NCBI GenBank assembly: GCA_028280445.1
Contig: JANQLU010000038.1
Coordinates: 29,918 to 93,917 of the forward strand
Length of the DNA stretch: 64,000 nt
Source of the DNA: Pirellulaceae bacterium
GTDB lineage: Bacteria; Planctomycetota; Planctomycetia; Pirellulales; Pirellulaceae
Reading direction: 5' to 3'
The notes beneath the pieces were generated by a model. The model did no database searches. It worked only from the letters and a program-made list of their open reading frames with translations, and was not told where the DNA came from. Position numbers and translations under genes: made by a program. The number at the start of each line of letters is the position of its first letter. Positions within the stretch are counted from its first letter, which is position 1. Below are positions 36,222-45,249 of the stretch, piece after piece.

Positions 36222-37595
36222 ATGCCAAATCGAGAAAAAGTCCTCATTGCCAATGGACAAGGCTTTTGGGGAGACAGCATCCTCGGCCCCGTTCGTCTGG
36301 TGAACGAAGGTCCACTGGACTACCTGACGCTGGATTATCTGGCGGAAGTTACGATGAGCATTATGCAAAAGCTCAAAAGTCGGAATCCCGAGATGGGTTA
36401 TGCGACTGATTTTGTCCGCATGATCGAACGAGTTTTGCCGCAATGCCGCGAAAAAGGAATCAAAATTGTTGCCAATGCTGGTGGTGTTAACCCACAAGCT
36501 TGCCGCGCCGCTGTTGCCGATGTTGTCAAAAAACTCGGAATCTCAGGAGTTCGAATCGGAGTCGTCGAAGGCGATGACATTTTGGCGGATCTCAAATTAC
36601 TGATCGATGGTGGCGAGCCGTTTAACAACATGGATACTGGTGAGCCACTGGCACCGTATTTGGATCAAGTCCAAAGTGCCAATGTCTATATCGGTGCCGA
36701 GCCGATCGTCGAGGCTTTGCAGCAAGACGCCGATATCGTGATCTCGGGGCGAGCGACTGATCCATCTGTAGTGCTGGCGCCGATGATGTACGAATTTGGC
36801 TGGACCATGGATGACTACGATCTGTTAGCCGCCGGAACGATCGCGGGCCACATCGTTGAATGTGGCTCCCAATGTACCGGTGGCAATTATGCAAACTGGC
36901 GGAATGTGCCCGACATGGCACGCATGGGGTATCCGGTTATCGAAGCCAATCCGGACGGCACTTTCGCGGTAACAAAACACGAAAATACTGGAGGTCTGGT
37001 GACTGTCGAAACGGTGACGAGCCAGCTGGTTTATGAGATGGGTGATCCGGCTCGTTATATTACGCCAGACTGTATCGCCGATTTTACGTCAATCCAATTG
37101 AAACAAGATGGCGAAAACCGCGTTGCCGTCAGTGGTATCAAAGGTGCGCCGGCAACGGACACTTATAAAGTTTCCATGGCATACCATTCGGGATACAAAA
37201 TCGTTGGGCAGTTGACGGTGGCTGGACCGGATGCGGTCGACAAGGCGAAATTGTGTGCCGACATTGTTTTCGATCGCGTCGCGATGGACGGTTGCGAATT
37301 TGCTCCAGACGAACGATTTGTTGAAATCGTCGGAACCAATGTTTGTCATGCGGGAATCGCTGCAGCCCCTGCCGAGCCGGCCGAAGTTGTCTTGCGCGTT
37401 GGTGCCAAAGGGAACGACAAGAAAAAACTGGAGCGGCTGGGCATGGAAATTGTTCCGCTCGTAACGAGTGGGCCTCCCGGTGTTACAGGATTTGCCGGTG
37501 GACGCCCCAAGGCATCTGACATTATCAGCTATTGGCCAGCACTGATGAAAAAAGACAAAATCAAATGCACGGTCAGTGTTGAGGAGGTTAAGTGA
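36222..37595 (+). CDS. AtuA-like protein (DUF1446), acyclic terpene utilisation family
   Basis: 457 residues. The start [18 protein letters not shown], the [14 protein letters not shown] segment, the [12 protein letters not shown] loop and the [14 protein letters not shown] end are characteristic of the DUF1446/AtuA family. In Pseudomonas the atu cluster degrades citronellol-type acyclic terpenes; the precise reaction of AtuA is not established. AGGAA precedes the ATG. It overlaps the next gene by TGATG. The divergent SDR and enoyl-CoA hydratase genes make an acyl-CoA catabolic module plausible (inference). Confidence 0.87.
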   Translation: MPNREKVLIANGQGFWGDSILGPVRLVNEGPLDYLTLDYLAEVTMSIMQKLKSRNPEMGYATDFVRMIERVLPQCREKGIKIVANAGGVNPQACRAAVADVVKKLGISGVRIGVVEGDDILADLKLLIDGGEPFNNMDTGEPLAPYLDQVQSANVYIGAEPIVEALQQDADIVISGRATDPSVVLAPMMYEFGWTMDDYDLLAAGTIAGHIVECGSQCTGGNYANWRNVPDMARMGYPVIEANPDGTFAVTKHENTGGLVTVETVTSQLVYEMGDPARYITPDCIADFTSIQLKQDGENRVAVSGIKGAPATDTYKVSMAYHSGYKIVGQLTVAGPDAVDKAKLCADIVFDRVAMDGCEFAPDERFVEIVGTNVCHAGIAAAPAEPAEVVLRVGAKGNDKKKLERLGMEIVPLVTSGPPGVTGFAGGRPKASDIISYWPALMKKDKIKCTVSVEEVK

Positions 37596-37930
37596 TGAAA
37601 ATTGCCTTGTCAAAAATTGCTTACGCTCGTTCCGGAGACAAAGGTGATGGTAGCAACGTCGGTGTTGTGGCATACACGCCCGAAGGCTACGAAATTATCA
37701 AACAACAATTGACCGAGGATCGGGTCAAAGAACATTTTTCAAGTATTTGTTTTGGCGAAGTGGTTCGTTACGAAGCGCCCAATTTACTGGCGTTGAATTT
37801 TATCCTGCACGATTCGCTCGGTGGCGGAGGCAGCGAAAGCTTGAAAACGGATGCCCAAGGCAAAACGCACGGTCTCGGAATTTTGATGATGGAAATCGAC
37901 GTTCCTGATGATTTCGCCGTGTCAAATTGA
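37595..37930 (+). CDS. AtuA-associated small domain protein
   Basis: 111 residues, ATG at 37595 sharing TGATG with the AtuA stop, with GAGGAGG 5-8 bases before it, one of the strongest ribosome sites in the window. The sequence (KIAYARSGDKGDGSNVGVVAY, then LNFILHDSLGGGGSESLKTD) matches the domain that is fused to the C-terminus of many AtuA proteins; here it is a separate polypeptide. Translational coupling implies a fixed ratio with AtuA, so a two-subunit form of the enzyme is likely. Confidence 0.82.
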   Translation: MKIALSKIAYARSGDKGDGSNVGVVAYTPEGYEIIKQQLTEDRVKEHFSSICFGEVVRYEAPNLLALNFILHDSLGGGGSESLKTDAQGKTHGLGILMMEIDVPDDFAVSN

Positions 37931-38035
37931 AACGTTTGCCGCCTTGTCGCATTAACTCAGAATTCAATTGAAAATCGGACTTTGATCAGCCAAAATATTA
38001 GCTTCGTTTGCATTTTGAACTAAAGGATAACAACT

Positions 38036-38725
38036 GTGAAAAAATCATACATTTTCGTGGCGGTGGCTTTGGCCCTGACGATTACCGGACATGCGGTCGC
38101 TCAAAAGGGCTCAAAGTCGAAAGATGTCGTCGTGTTGTTTGATGGAAAATCACTCGACAAATGGCGCGGTTACAAAAAAGAAAAAATTGGCAAAGGTTGG
38201 AAGGTTGCTGATGGAGTTCTGATGTTTGACGGCTCCGGTGGCGGCGATATCGTGACCAAAGATGAGTTTGAAAATTTTGAATTGACACTCCAATGGAAAG
38301 TGTCTCCAGGTGCCAACAGCGGAATCATGTATCGCGTCACGATGGGAGACGGAGCTCCTTACCTGAGCGGCCCGGAGTATCAAATTCTCGATGATGCAAA
38401 ACATCGTGACGGAAAAAACGCGAAAACTTCCGCCGCAGCCCTCTATGGATTGTATTCTGCAGACAACAAAAAACTCGCGGAAGTCGGCAAATGGAACACG
38501 GCCAAAATCGTTCACGTTGGCAACAAAGTCGAACACTGGCTCAATGGTGTCAAAGTTGTCTCGGCAGAAATCGGCAGCGAAGATTGGAAGAAACGAGTTG
38601 CCAACAGCAAATTCAGGAATTGGAAAAAATTTGGCGCCAGCAAAAAAGGACGCATCGCGCTGCAAGATCACGGTGACAAAATCTGGTTCCGTGATATCAA
38701 AATCAAAAAACTGAAATCTAAATAA
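38036..38725 (+). CDS. DUF1080 (3-keto-disaccharide hydrolase-like) secreted protein
   Basis: 229 residues, GTG start with AAAGGA upstream. The signal peptide covers about 1-22 (cut near AVA-Q). The single DUF1080 domain is complete: VVLFDGKSLDKWRGY, then NSGIMYRV, GPEYQILDD, and WFRDIKIK at the end. This concanavalin-like fold is very expanded in planctomycetes, and some members hydrolyse 3-keto-glycosides. Position just before a sugar ABC importer fits glycan use. A strong terminator follows. Confidence 0.88.
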   Translation: MKKSYIFVAVALALTITGHAVAQKGSKSKDVVVLFDGKSLDKWRGYKKEKIGKGWKVADGVLMFDGSGGGDIVTKDEFENFELTLQWKVSPGANSGIMYRVTMGDGAPYLSGPEYQILDDAKHRDGKNAKTSAAALYGLYSADNKKLAEVGKWNTAKIVHVGNKVEHWLNGVKVVSAEIGSEDWKKRVANSKFRNWKKFGASKKGRIALQDHGDKIWFRDIKIKKLKSK

Positions 38726-38755
38726 TAGATTTCGACGACAAATCACAAGCTGATC

Positions 38756-38782
38756 AAGCCACAGTTTCGACTGTGGCTTTTT
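38756..38782 (+). terminator. rho-independent terminator
   Basis: AAGCCACAG (38756-38764) pairs with CTGTGGCTT (38771-38779), followed by TTT. It lies 31 bases after the DUF1080 stop. A single family D arm begins immediately after, at 38785. Confidence 0.85.
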
Positions 38783-38784
38783 CG

Positions 38785-38808
38785 TAGGGCCGGTTCCCAC
38801 CGGCCGTA
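38785..38808. repeat. solitary family D arm
   Basis: GTAGGGCCGGTTCCCACCGG begins at 38785. A degraded mirror (GGAAACCGGGCCTAC) can be seen at about 38896-38910, which may be the other arm about 90 bases away. Confidence 0.6.
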
Positions 38809-38977
38809 CAACAATTTTCGATCAACCATCGTTTTGGAACATCATTTCATCTGGACCTTGCCCTCGGCCTGCGAAATCAACCCGTGGCCATTGGAAACCG
38901 GGCCTACAAAACGATCTGGTGGCATTTGTCTTAATTCGATAACCTCTCTGCCAGCATTTTTATTTGGTGGAGACGAT

Positions 38978-39955
38978 ATGTCGCTTGCAAAAAAATGGAA
39001 AGAATCTCCGGTGATTTCGTTGATCGTGGTTTGTATTGCGATCGGTTCTGGAATCTACGGTATTACGGAATTCCTGAATGCCCAGCAAACGGCGCAATTG
39101 ACACACAAATACGAAACAAAAATCAGTCAACTTCATTCGCAGCTCGCTTCGATCAATCTCCAAGTCTCGGGAGCGCAAGGCTTGGACATTAAGAATTTGC
39201 TGGTCAGAACCGGTGACTCCAGCGCCATTCCTGTAGGCAGCAAATTTTTTCAGCAGAACTCATTTTACGCACTCAACTCGACTGACTACTGGCGGCATCA
39301 ATCGATCACCGAGGCGCAGATGTATGCCCAATCGGGCGTCGAATTCACAGACGATTTGATGGATCGCGCGAAACAGGTTCGTGTCGACCAGTGGACTGCC
39401 GGAACTCCCCAAACGTTGATGATCGGTGCCGAACAGATTCAACTGCAACCCAACATTTTTGTCCAGCGCATCGATCAACGGCAAATTGCCACTTCGGTCG
39501 GTGTCGAAGAAACCCGGCAGGTTGACGCTAAACCGTCGGGTTTGCGCTCGGCGTTTCAAAACGCTTCGCATCGCGCCAACACTGCCAGGAAAAACTCAGT
39601 CGTTAACAGTTTGTTGCAGGATCCGGCCGGAAAATACTTTTGTATCATTTCTACCGAACGCATTCAAAACTCACTGCAATCGGGACAAACCAGTTACCTG
39701 CTTAACAAAATCCAAAAAGACTCAAATACGCTTTTCGCCCAGTCGTCGATGGTGTTTCACGATGTCATGATCGATGGCCGCCACGTCCCGAAATACTATC
39801 TGCATTTCGAAGAAATTTACATCGAAAGCCAAGGACAACTCTACCTGATTCGCTTTACCATTCCGACCGAACAACCCGTCGTCGATCAAAAAACTCGAGC
39901 TGAAAACGTTCGCTGGCTTGAAAAATTCCGCATTGTCCAGCAACCCGCAGGCTAA
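38978..39955 (+). CDS. membrane-anchored protein of unknown function
   Basis: 325 residues from the ATG at 38978, preceded by GGTGGAG. The 48 codons upstream in frame run through repeat sequence and are rejected. One membrane segment (about 11-29) is followed by a coiled-coil-like stretch (AQLTHKYETKISQLHSQLA, about 38-56) and a large soluble domain with a beta-rich C-terminal half (HDVMIDGRHVPKYYLHFEEIY). No family is recognised. It could be a sensor or surface protein. It is not clearly linked to the ABC importer 85 bases downstream, which has its own lipoprotein start. Confidence 0.62.
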   Translation: MSLAKKWKESPVISLIVVCIAIGSGIYGITEFLNAQQTAQLTHKYETKISQLHSQLASINLQVSGAQGLDIKNLLVRTGDSSAIPVGSKFFQQNSFYALNSTDYWRHQSITEAQMYAQSGVEFTDDLMDRAKQVRVDQWTAGTPQTLMIGAEQIQLQPNIFVQRIDQRQIATSVGVEETRQVDAKPSGLRSAFQNASHRANTARKNSVVNSLLQDPAGKYFCIISTERIQNSLQSGQTSYLLNKIQKDSNTLFAQSSMVFHDVMIDGRHVPKYYLHFEEIYIESQGQLYLIRFTIPTEQPVVDQKTRAENVRWLEKFRIVQQPAG

Positions 39956-40040
39956 AAAACTTTAACCTGCCCTCGATTGTCATCCACTGCAAATTCGGCA
40001 AATAATATCGTGTCCTGAAATTCGTTCTGGAGCGAATGCT

Positions 40041-41036
40041 ATGCAGAAAAAATTGTTACGTTTCTTGGTCTTGGCGCTGATACCGGTTGTTGCCGTAGCG
40101 TGCCAAAAATCTTCTACGAACTCCGATGGCGACAATTCCGCTGGAGATGCAAAAAAGAAAGTGGGTATTCTCCTGCAAACGACCGAGAATCCTTTCTTTA
40201 ACGATCTCGCCAAAGCGGCCGAAACAGAACTCGGCAGCGAATATCAGGTCATCATCTTTGGCGGCGATAAAAGCGCTGACAAACAGGCCAAACAGGTCGA
40301 AGATTTGATCAACCAGAAAGTCGACGCTTTGTTGATCACACCGTGTAATGCGAATGCCGTTGGCGCACCCATTCGCGCTGCTAACCAGGCGGGCATTCCG
40401 GTATTTACCGCCGATACCGCTTGCCTGGACAAAGATGTGCGAATCGAAGCTCACGTTGCAACCGACAACTACGCAGGTGGAAAACTTGCTGGCCAAGCGA
40501 TGATTCAGGCGCTCGGTGGCAAAGGGGGAAATATCCTGGTGCTCGACTACGAACAAGCGGAATCGTGCCAGGAGCGCGTCCGCGGTTTCAAAGAAGTCAT
40601 CGACGCACACAACGCCGATTCAAAAAATCAAAATGCGCAAATCAAAATTGTTTCCGAGCTTCCGAGTCTGGCCGAAGAGTCCGCCAGTCGCAAACAAACC
40701 AAGGACGCTTTGAAATCCAATCGCGATCTGGTCGGTATTTTTGCGATCAACGATCCTGCAGCACTGGGCGCCGTCGCAGCGATCGAAGAAGAGAAATTGC
40801 AAGATCAAATCAAGGTTATCGGGTTTGATGGGCAAGAAAGTGGCAAAATCGCGATTCGCGACGGTCGTATTTACGCTGATCCCATTCAATTTCCCAAAAA
40901 AATGGGTAAGCGCAGCGCGCAATTCATCAAGAAATATTTTGCTGGTGAAGATGTTCCCAAAGTGGAAATGATCGCACCCAAACTTTATTACAAAGCAGAT
41001 GCGGATGCGGATCCGGAACTTAAAAACAAAAAATAA
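40041..41036 (+). CDS. sugar-binding lipoprotein of a ribose-type ABC importer
   Basis: 331 residues with a lipobox VAVAC (Cys21) after a hydrophobic signal, so it is a lipid-anchored periplasmic binding protein. The type I periplasmic-binding fold is clear: VGILLQTTENPFFNDLAKAA, DALLITPCNANAVGAPI, VATDNYAGGKLAGQ and VIGFDGQESG match the RbsB class. The ATPase and permease follow with 14- and 3-base gaps. The specific sugar cannot be read from the sequence; the neighbouring epimerase-like and DUF1080 genes point to a carbohydrate. Confidence 0.9.
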   Translation: MQKKLLRFLVLALIPVVAVACQKSSTNSDGDNSAGDAKKKVGILLQTTENPFFNDLAKAAETELGSEYQVIIFGGDKSADKQAKQVEDLINQKVDALLITPCNANAVGAPIRAANQAGIPVFTADTACLDKDVRIEAHVATDNYAGGKLAGQAMIQALGGKGGNILVLDYEQAESCQERVRGFKEVIDAHNADSKNQNAQIKIVSELPSLAEESASRKQTKDALKSNRDLVGIFAINDPAALGAVAAIEEEKLQDQIKVIGFDGQESGKIAIRDGRIYADPIQFPKKMGKRSAQFIKKYFAGEDVPKVEMIAPKLYYKADADADPELKNKK

Positions 41037-41050
41037 TTGACGGTAAAATC

Positions 41051-42544
41051 ATGACCACCGTCGATTCACCGCTGTTGCGAATGAGCCATGTCTCCAAATC
41101 GTTCCCCGGAGTTCAAGCGCTCTCGGATGTCAGCATTCAGGTAAAAGCCGGCGAAATCTTGGCAATCATCGGTGAAAATGGCGCCGGGAAAAGCACGCTG
41201 ATTAAAACGCTCGGCGGAGCTCATCAACCGGATGCCGGTTGCATCGAAATTGATGGACAACCTGTGCAGTTGTCCAATCCCATTCGAGCGCAATCACTCG
41301 GCATCTCGATCATCTATCAAGAATTCAACCTCGTCCCATTTCTGACGGTCCGAGAAAACATTTTTCTGGGCCGCGCTATCCAAACCGGACAAGTGATCAA
41401 CAAGTCAGCCGAACGGCGTGTAACAAACGAACTGTTTCAGCGCCTCGGTGCCACGATTGATCCGGAAACAACAGTGGCACGGTTGAGTGTTGCCGACCAG
41501 CAACTCGTTGAGATTGCCAAAGCACTGCACACCAACGCACGACTGTTAGTCATGGATGAACCGACTGCGGCGCTGAGCCCGGCCGAGGTCGAAAAATTAT
41601 TCGAAACGGTCCGGGAATTAAAATCGCAAGGCATTGGAGTCATTTACATCAGTCATCGCCTCGACGAAATTGTCGCGATTGCGGATCGTGTCGTTGTTCT
41701 CCGAGACGGAAAACTGGTAGCCGATCGACCAGTGCACGACACGAGCAGACGCCAAATGATCGAACTGATGGTTGGCCGCAGTATCGAAAATGAATTTCCT
41801 AAAGTTGAGCATGCGACTGGTGAAAAGTGTTTATCGGTTCAATCGCTGAATTGGTCCAATCGTGTTTGCGACGTTAGTTTCGATTTACATGTCGGTGAAA
41901 TCCTTGGAATCACGGGGCTTGTGGGCGCGGGACGAACGGAGTTGGTTCAACTTCTTGCAGGAGTCGAAACCCCCGATTCGGGAACTATCAAAATTGCCGG
42001 TCAACCCGTTCGATTTTGTTCTCCTCGTGATGCTATCCGTACCGGCATTGCGCTATTGACCGAAGATCGAAAACGCCAGGGACTTGTCCTGGCCCATTCG
42101 GCTAACGAAAACTTTGGCTTGCCAAACCTCGATGAGTTTTCGACGGCGAGCTGGTTGAATTTAAAACAAGAGTCCCGCCGTCTGGCTGATTTTACAAACA
42201 CGATGAATATCAAAATCGCGTCATCGAGACAATTGGCCGGTCAGCTCAGCGGAGGTAATCAGCAAAAACTGGTTTTGGCAAAATGGTTGCAACGAAATTG
42301 TCAGATATTGATCATCGACGAACCCACCCGCGGCATCGACGTTGGTGCTAAATACGAAATCTATTTACTGATGAACGAACTTGTCGCCTCGGGAAAATCA
42401 GTCATCATGGTCAGTTCCGAGATGCCGGAAGTTCTCGGCATGTCGGACCGAATTTTGGTCATGCGAGCAGGGTGCCTGGCAGGTGAGATTGTTGATCCAT
42501 CATCAGCGACGCAGGAACAAATTATGGAACTGGCAGCTCAATAA
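41051..42544 (+). CDS. ribose-type ABC importer ATPase with two nucleotide-binding domains
   Basis: 497 residues. Domain 1 has Walker A GENGAGKST and a Walker B LLVMDEPTA; its signature is ARLSVADQQLVEIAKAL, weaker than the usual LSGGQ, as is normal in this family. Domain 2 begins near 255, has a degenerate Walker A GLVGAGRTE, a strong signature LSGGNQQKLVLAKWL and Walker B ILIIDEPTRGID. This pattern is diagnostic of RbsA/MglA. It energises the adjacent permease. Confidence 0.93.
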   Translation: MTTVDSPLLRMSHVSKSFPGVQALSDVSIQVKAGEILAIIGENGAGKSTLIKTLGGAHQPDAGCIEIDGQPVQLSNPIRAQSLGISIIYQEFNLVPFLTVRENIFLGRAIQTGQVINKSAERRVTNELFQRLGATIDPETTVARLSVADQQLVEIAKALHTNARLLVMDEPTAALSPAEVEKLFETVRELKSQGIGVIYISHRLDEIVAIADRVVVLRDGKLVADRPVHDTSRRQMIELMVGRSIENEFPKVEHATGEKCLSVQSLNWSNRVCDVSFDLHVGEILGITGLVGAGRTELVQLLAGVETPDSGTIKIAGQPVRFCSPRDAIRTGIALLTEDRKRQGLVLAHSANENFGLPNLDEFSTASWLNLKQESRRLADFTNTMNIKIASSRQLAGQLSGGNQQKLVLAKWLQRNCQILIIDEPTRGIDVGAKYEIYLLMNELVASGKSVIMVSSEMPEVLGMSDRILVMRAGCLAGEIVDPSSATQEQIMELAAQ

Positions 42545-42547
42545 CCG

Positions 42548-43888
42548 ATGTCAAAACCAAAAAACAATTCCCGATTGGGCTATTTTTTGAACGATTACGG
42601 CATGATAGTCGTGCTGTTGGTTTTGATGGTCGTTTTGAGTTTGGTCACCATTGCCAGACAGCAACCTACCGGTGCATCGGCCGGTAAAAATATTGCGAAA
42701 CAGATCAACGCCTTGAAAGATCCAACGGAGTTTCTGTTGATTACTCCTCAAGGCAAACTGGATTTCGAAATTGCACAAGGAATCCAGCAACACATTGATC
42801 AGCGGCACACGTTAGTCAATTCTGTTCATGGCGGGCCTCGCGAAGCGAATTTGGCGATCCGAGCTGCGCGGGAGGCAGGAAAAAAAATAACGGTTATCGC
42901 CTGCACATCTGCGTCGGCAAAATGGGATCCCGTCAAAAATGCTGAGGCAAAAAAGATCATTCCCAGTAGTTATATCTGGCCTAATTTTTTGATGCCTGAC
43001 AACCTGGTGACGATTGCCCAGCGAATCACCGTCATTGCCATTATCGCGATTGGAATGACGATGGTGATTATTACCGCCGGAATCGATCTATCGGTCGGCA
43101 GTCTGATTGCGCTATCGGCGGTTGTTACCGGTGTTTTGATTCGCGACTGTTTTGGTGGCAAAGACGCAGGAACGCTTGGGCTATGGATTGCTGCTATCGG
43201 CGGTATCGCGGCATGCGTCGTCGTCGGATTCTCGACCGGTTTTCTGGTGGCCGCTTTTCGTTTACCGCCGTTCATCGTGACCCTGGCCATGATGCTGTTG
43301 GTTCGCGGTGTTGCCAATGTCCTGTCTCAACAACGAACGATTCACGAGATACCTGTTGCGTTCGATGTGTTGGGCAAAGGCTACGTGTTGGGCATACCGA
43401 TCGCCGTTTGGTTGATGTTCGCTTTGTTTGCCGTGGCCTACTTTGTCATGAGTCGCACGACCTTGGGGCGCCAGATCTACGCCGTTGGAGGAAACGAAGA
43501 GGCAGCGCGATTGTCTGGAGTTCGTGTCAAACGTGTCTTGTTGATTGTCTATACCATTTGCGGACTTCTGGCAGGCTTGGGTGGTGTGATAGTGTGTTCT
43601 CAACTGCGCAGCGCAAAGGCTAACTATGGACAAATGGACGAACTGACGGTCATTGCTGCCGTCGTCGTTGGCGGAACGAGTTTGATGGGCGGGCAAGGCA
43701 AGATACTCGGCACGTTGATCGGAGCGTTTATAATTGGCGTCATTCAAAATGGAATGAATTTGATTCACATGGACGACAAGACACAGATGATTGTTCTCGG
43801 TTCGGTCATCGTCATTGCCGTGTTGCTGGATCGAATTAAAAAAGGGCAAGTGAAATGGTCGGATATCAAGAATGTATTCACGAGCTAG
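42548..43888 (+). CDS. ribose-type ABC permease with large extracytoplasmic insert after the first helix
   Basis: 446 residues. The core (about 150-440) is a normal RbsC-type permease, with GIDLSVGSLIALSAVVTG, the EAARLSGVRVKRVLLIVY cytoplasmic loop and VVGGTSLMGGQGKILGT. Family members are usually near 320-340 residues. Here the first helix (18-36) is followed by about 110 extra residues (38-145) with an alpha/beta pattern (TEFLLITPQGKLDFEIAQGI, then KKITVIACTSASAK), predicted outside the membrane. The insert may touch the binding lipoprotein. The gene follows the ATPase stop by 3 bases. Confidence 0.88.
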   Translation: MSKPKNNSRLGYFLNDYGMIVVLLVLMVVLSLVTIARQQPTGASAGKNIAKQINALKDPTEFLLITPQGKLDFEIAQGIQQHIDQRHTLVNSVHGGPREANLAIRAAREAGKKITVIACTSASAKWDPVKNAEAKKIIPSSYIWPNFLMPDNLVTIAQRITVIAIIAIGMTMVIITAGIDLSVGSLIALSAVVTGVLIRDCFGGKDAGTLGLWIAAIGGIAACVVVGFSTGFLVAAFRLPPFIVTLAMMLLVRGVANVLSQQRTIHEIPVAFDVLGKGYVLGIPIAVWLMFALFAVAYFVMSRTTLGRQIYAVGGNEEAARLSGVRVKRVLLIVYTICGLLAGLGGVIVCSQLRSAKANYGQMDELTVIAAVVVGGTSLMGGQGKILGTLIGAFIIGVIQNGMNLIHMDDKTQMIVLGSVIVIAVLLDRIKKGQVKWSDIKNVFTS

Positions 43889-43895
43889 GTGCACC

Positions 43896-45110
43896 ATGAG
43901 AGTCCTGATTTGTTTGGCTTTGTCTCTGACATGCTGTTGTATTTCCGTCGCACAATCAAAAAAAATAATCACGAACACTTACGAGAACCAGCACATGAAA
44001 CAAGATGGCATCATTTATTCGTCCAAAGATTTTGCGGACCGAAAAACGGTGGATTGGAGCGTTTCCAAACAGACGCTTCACGGAGGAATGCAGGATGGCG
44101 TCGAACTGATCCATGTCGACAACGGCAAATTGAAATTTTCGGTGATCGCAACGCGAGGCATGAGTGTTTACAAAGTCGACTGCGGCGACATCACACTCGG
44201 TTGGAATTCTCCAGTCAAGCAGATCGTGCATCCCAAATTCATCGACCTCAATGACCACGGTGGATTGGGATGGCTGGCAGGATTCAACGAAATGATGGTG
44301 CGTTGTGGAGTCGCTTTCGCCGGTCATCCGGGTGAAGACGATGGCAAAATGCTGACGCTACATGGCCGCATTGGCAACATTCCAGCTTCGAATGTCTCGG
44401 TCGTCGTCGATGACCAGCCGCCCTATCGCATTCGGGTTCGAGGAAAAGTCGAAGAGAAAATGTTCAAATTTGGCCTGTTTGAACTTTGGACCGAGGTCTC
44501 GACGGTTCCTGGCAGTAACGCGATTCAATTTACAGACCGGCTGGTGAACAAAAGCGAATACGAGAAAGAATATCAAATTATCTATCACGCAAATTACGGT
44601 CGTCCCATTCTTGAAAAAGGCGCCACGTTTTCTGCACCGGTCAAAAAAATCTCGCCGCTGGACGATTATGCGGCAAAAGATATTTCGACTTATCAAACAT
44701 ATCTCGGGCCAACCAAAAATTACGGCGAACAAGTCTATTGCCTGGAAATGAACGCTGATAAAGATGGCATGACCACGGTGATGTTAAACAACGCCGCAGG
44801 AAAAAATGGAGTTGCCATGAAGTACAACACGAAATCACTGCCATATTTTGCACTTTGGAAAAACACCGATACGGAAACCGATGGCTATGTGACGGGGCTC
44901 GAACCCGCGACAGGCTATCCGTTTAATCGATCGGTCGAACGTTCTGCAGGTCGTGTTCCAAAATTGAAACCGGGCGGTGAAGTGACATTTCATGTGGAAA
45001 TCAGTGTCCTCGAAAATGCCCAAGCGGTCGCTGCAGTTAAAAAACAAATCGAACGCATTCAAGGTGATAAGAAGCCCGAGGTTTCCACAACGCCTCCGCG
45101 CCCGAAATAA
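43896..45110 (+). CDS. DUF4432 aldose-epimerase-like secreted protein
   Basis: 404 residues from the ATG at 43896, seven bases after the permease stop, giving a signal peptide MRVLICLALSLTCCCISVAQ. The body matches the DUF4432 branch of the galactose-mutarotase fold: FSVIATRGMSVYKVDCGDI, GLGWLAGFNEMMVRCG, LHGRIGNIPAS, then a long beta-sandwich and GLEPATGYPFNRS. It probably binds or interconverts a sugar outside the cytoplasm. It is the last gene of the importer operon, which strengthens the carbohydrate assignment. Confidence 0.85.
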   Translation: MRVLICLALSLTCCCISVAQSKKIITNTYENQHMKQDGIIYSSKDFADRKTVDWSVSKQTLHGGMQDGVELIHVDNGKLKFSVIATRGMSVYKVDCGDITLGWNSPVKQIVHPKFIDLNDHGGLGWLAGFNEMMVRCGVAFAGHPGEDDGKMLTLHGRIGNIPASNVSVVVDDQPPYRIRVRGKVEEKMFKFGLFELWTEVSTVPGSNAIQFTDRLVNKSEYEKEYQIIYHANYGRPILEKGATFSAPVKKISPLDDYAAKDISTYQTYLGPTKNYGEQVYCLEMNADKDGMTTVMLNNAAGKNGVAMKYNTKSLPYFALWKNTDTETDGYVTGLEPATGYPFNRSVERSAGRVPKLKPGGEVTFHVEISVLENAQAVAAVKKQIERIQGDKKPEVSTTPPRPK

Positions 45111-45126
45111 CTGAACGCAATTAATC

Positions 45127-45237
45127 ACAACCCGAAGTGTGAGCGAGGGACCGGAGGTTGGGAGTTGGAGACCTGTGATGAACACGGTCCATAACAACAC
45201 GGTCCATAACAACACGGCCGGTAGGAACCGGCCCTAC
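45127..45237. repeat. half family C, tandem direct repeats and a family D copy
   Basis: CCCGAAGTGTGAGCGAGGGA at about 45129 has no inverse partner. Next, AACACGGTCCATAAC is repeated directly at about 45181 and 45196 with a third partial copy. A compact D copy ends at 45237 (GGTAGGAACCGGCCCTAC). The ribosome site GAGGAA of the sialidase-like gene starts at the next base. Confidence 0.65.
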
Positions 45238-45249
45238 GAGGAACATTCG

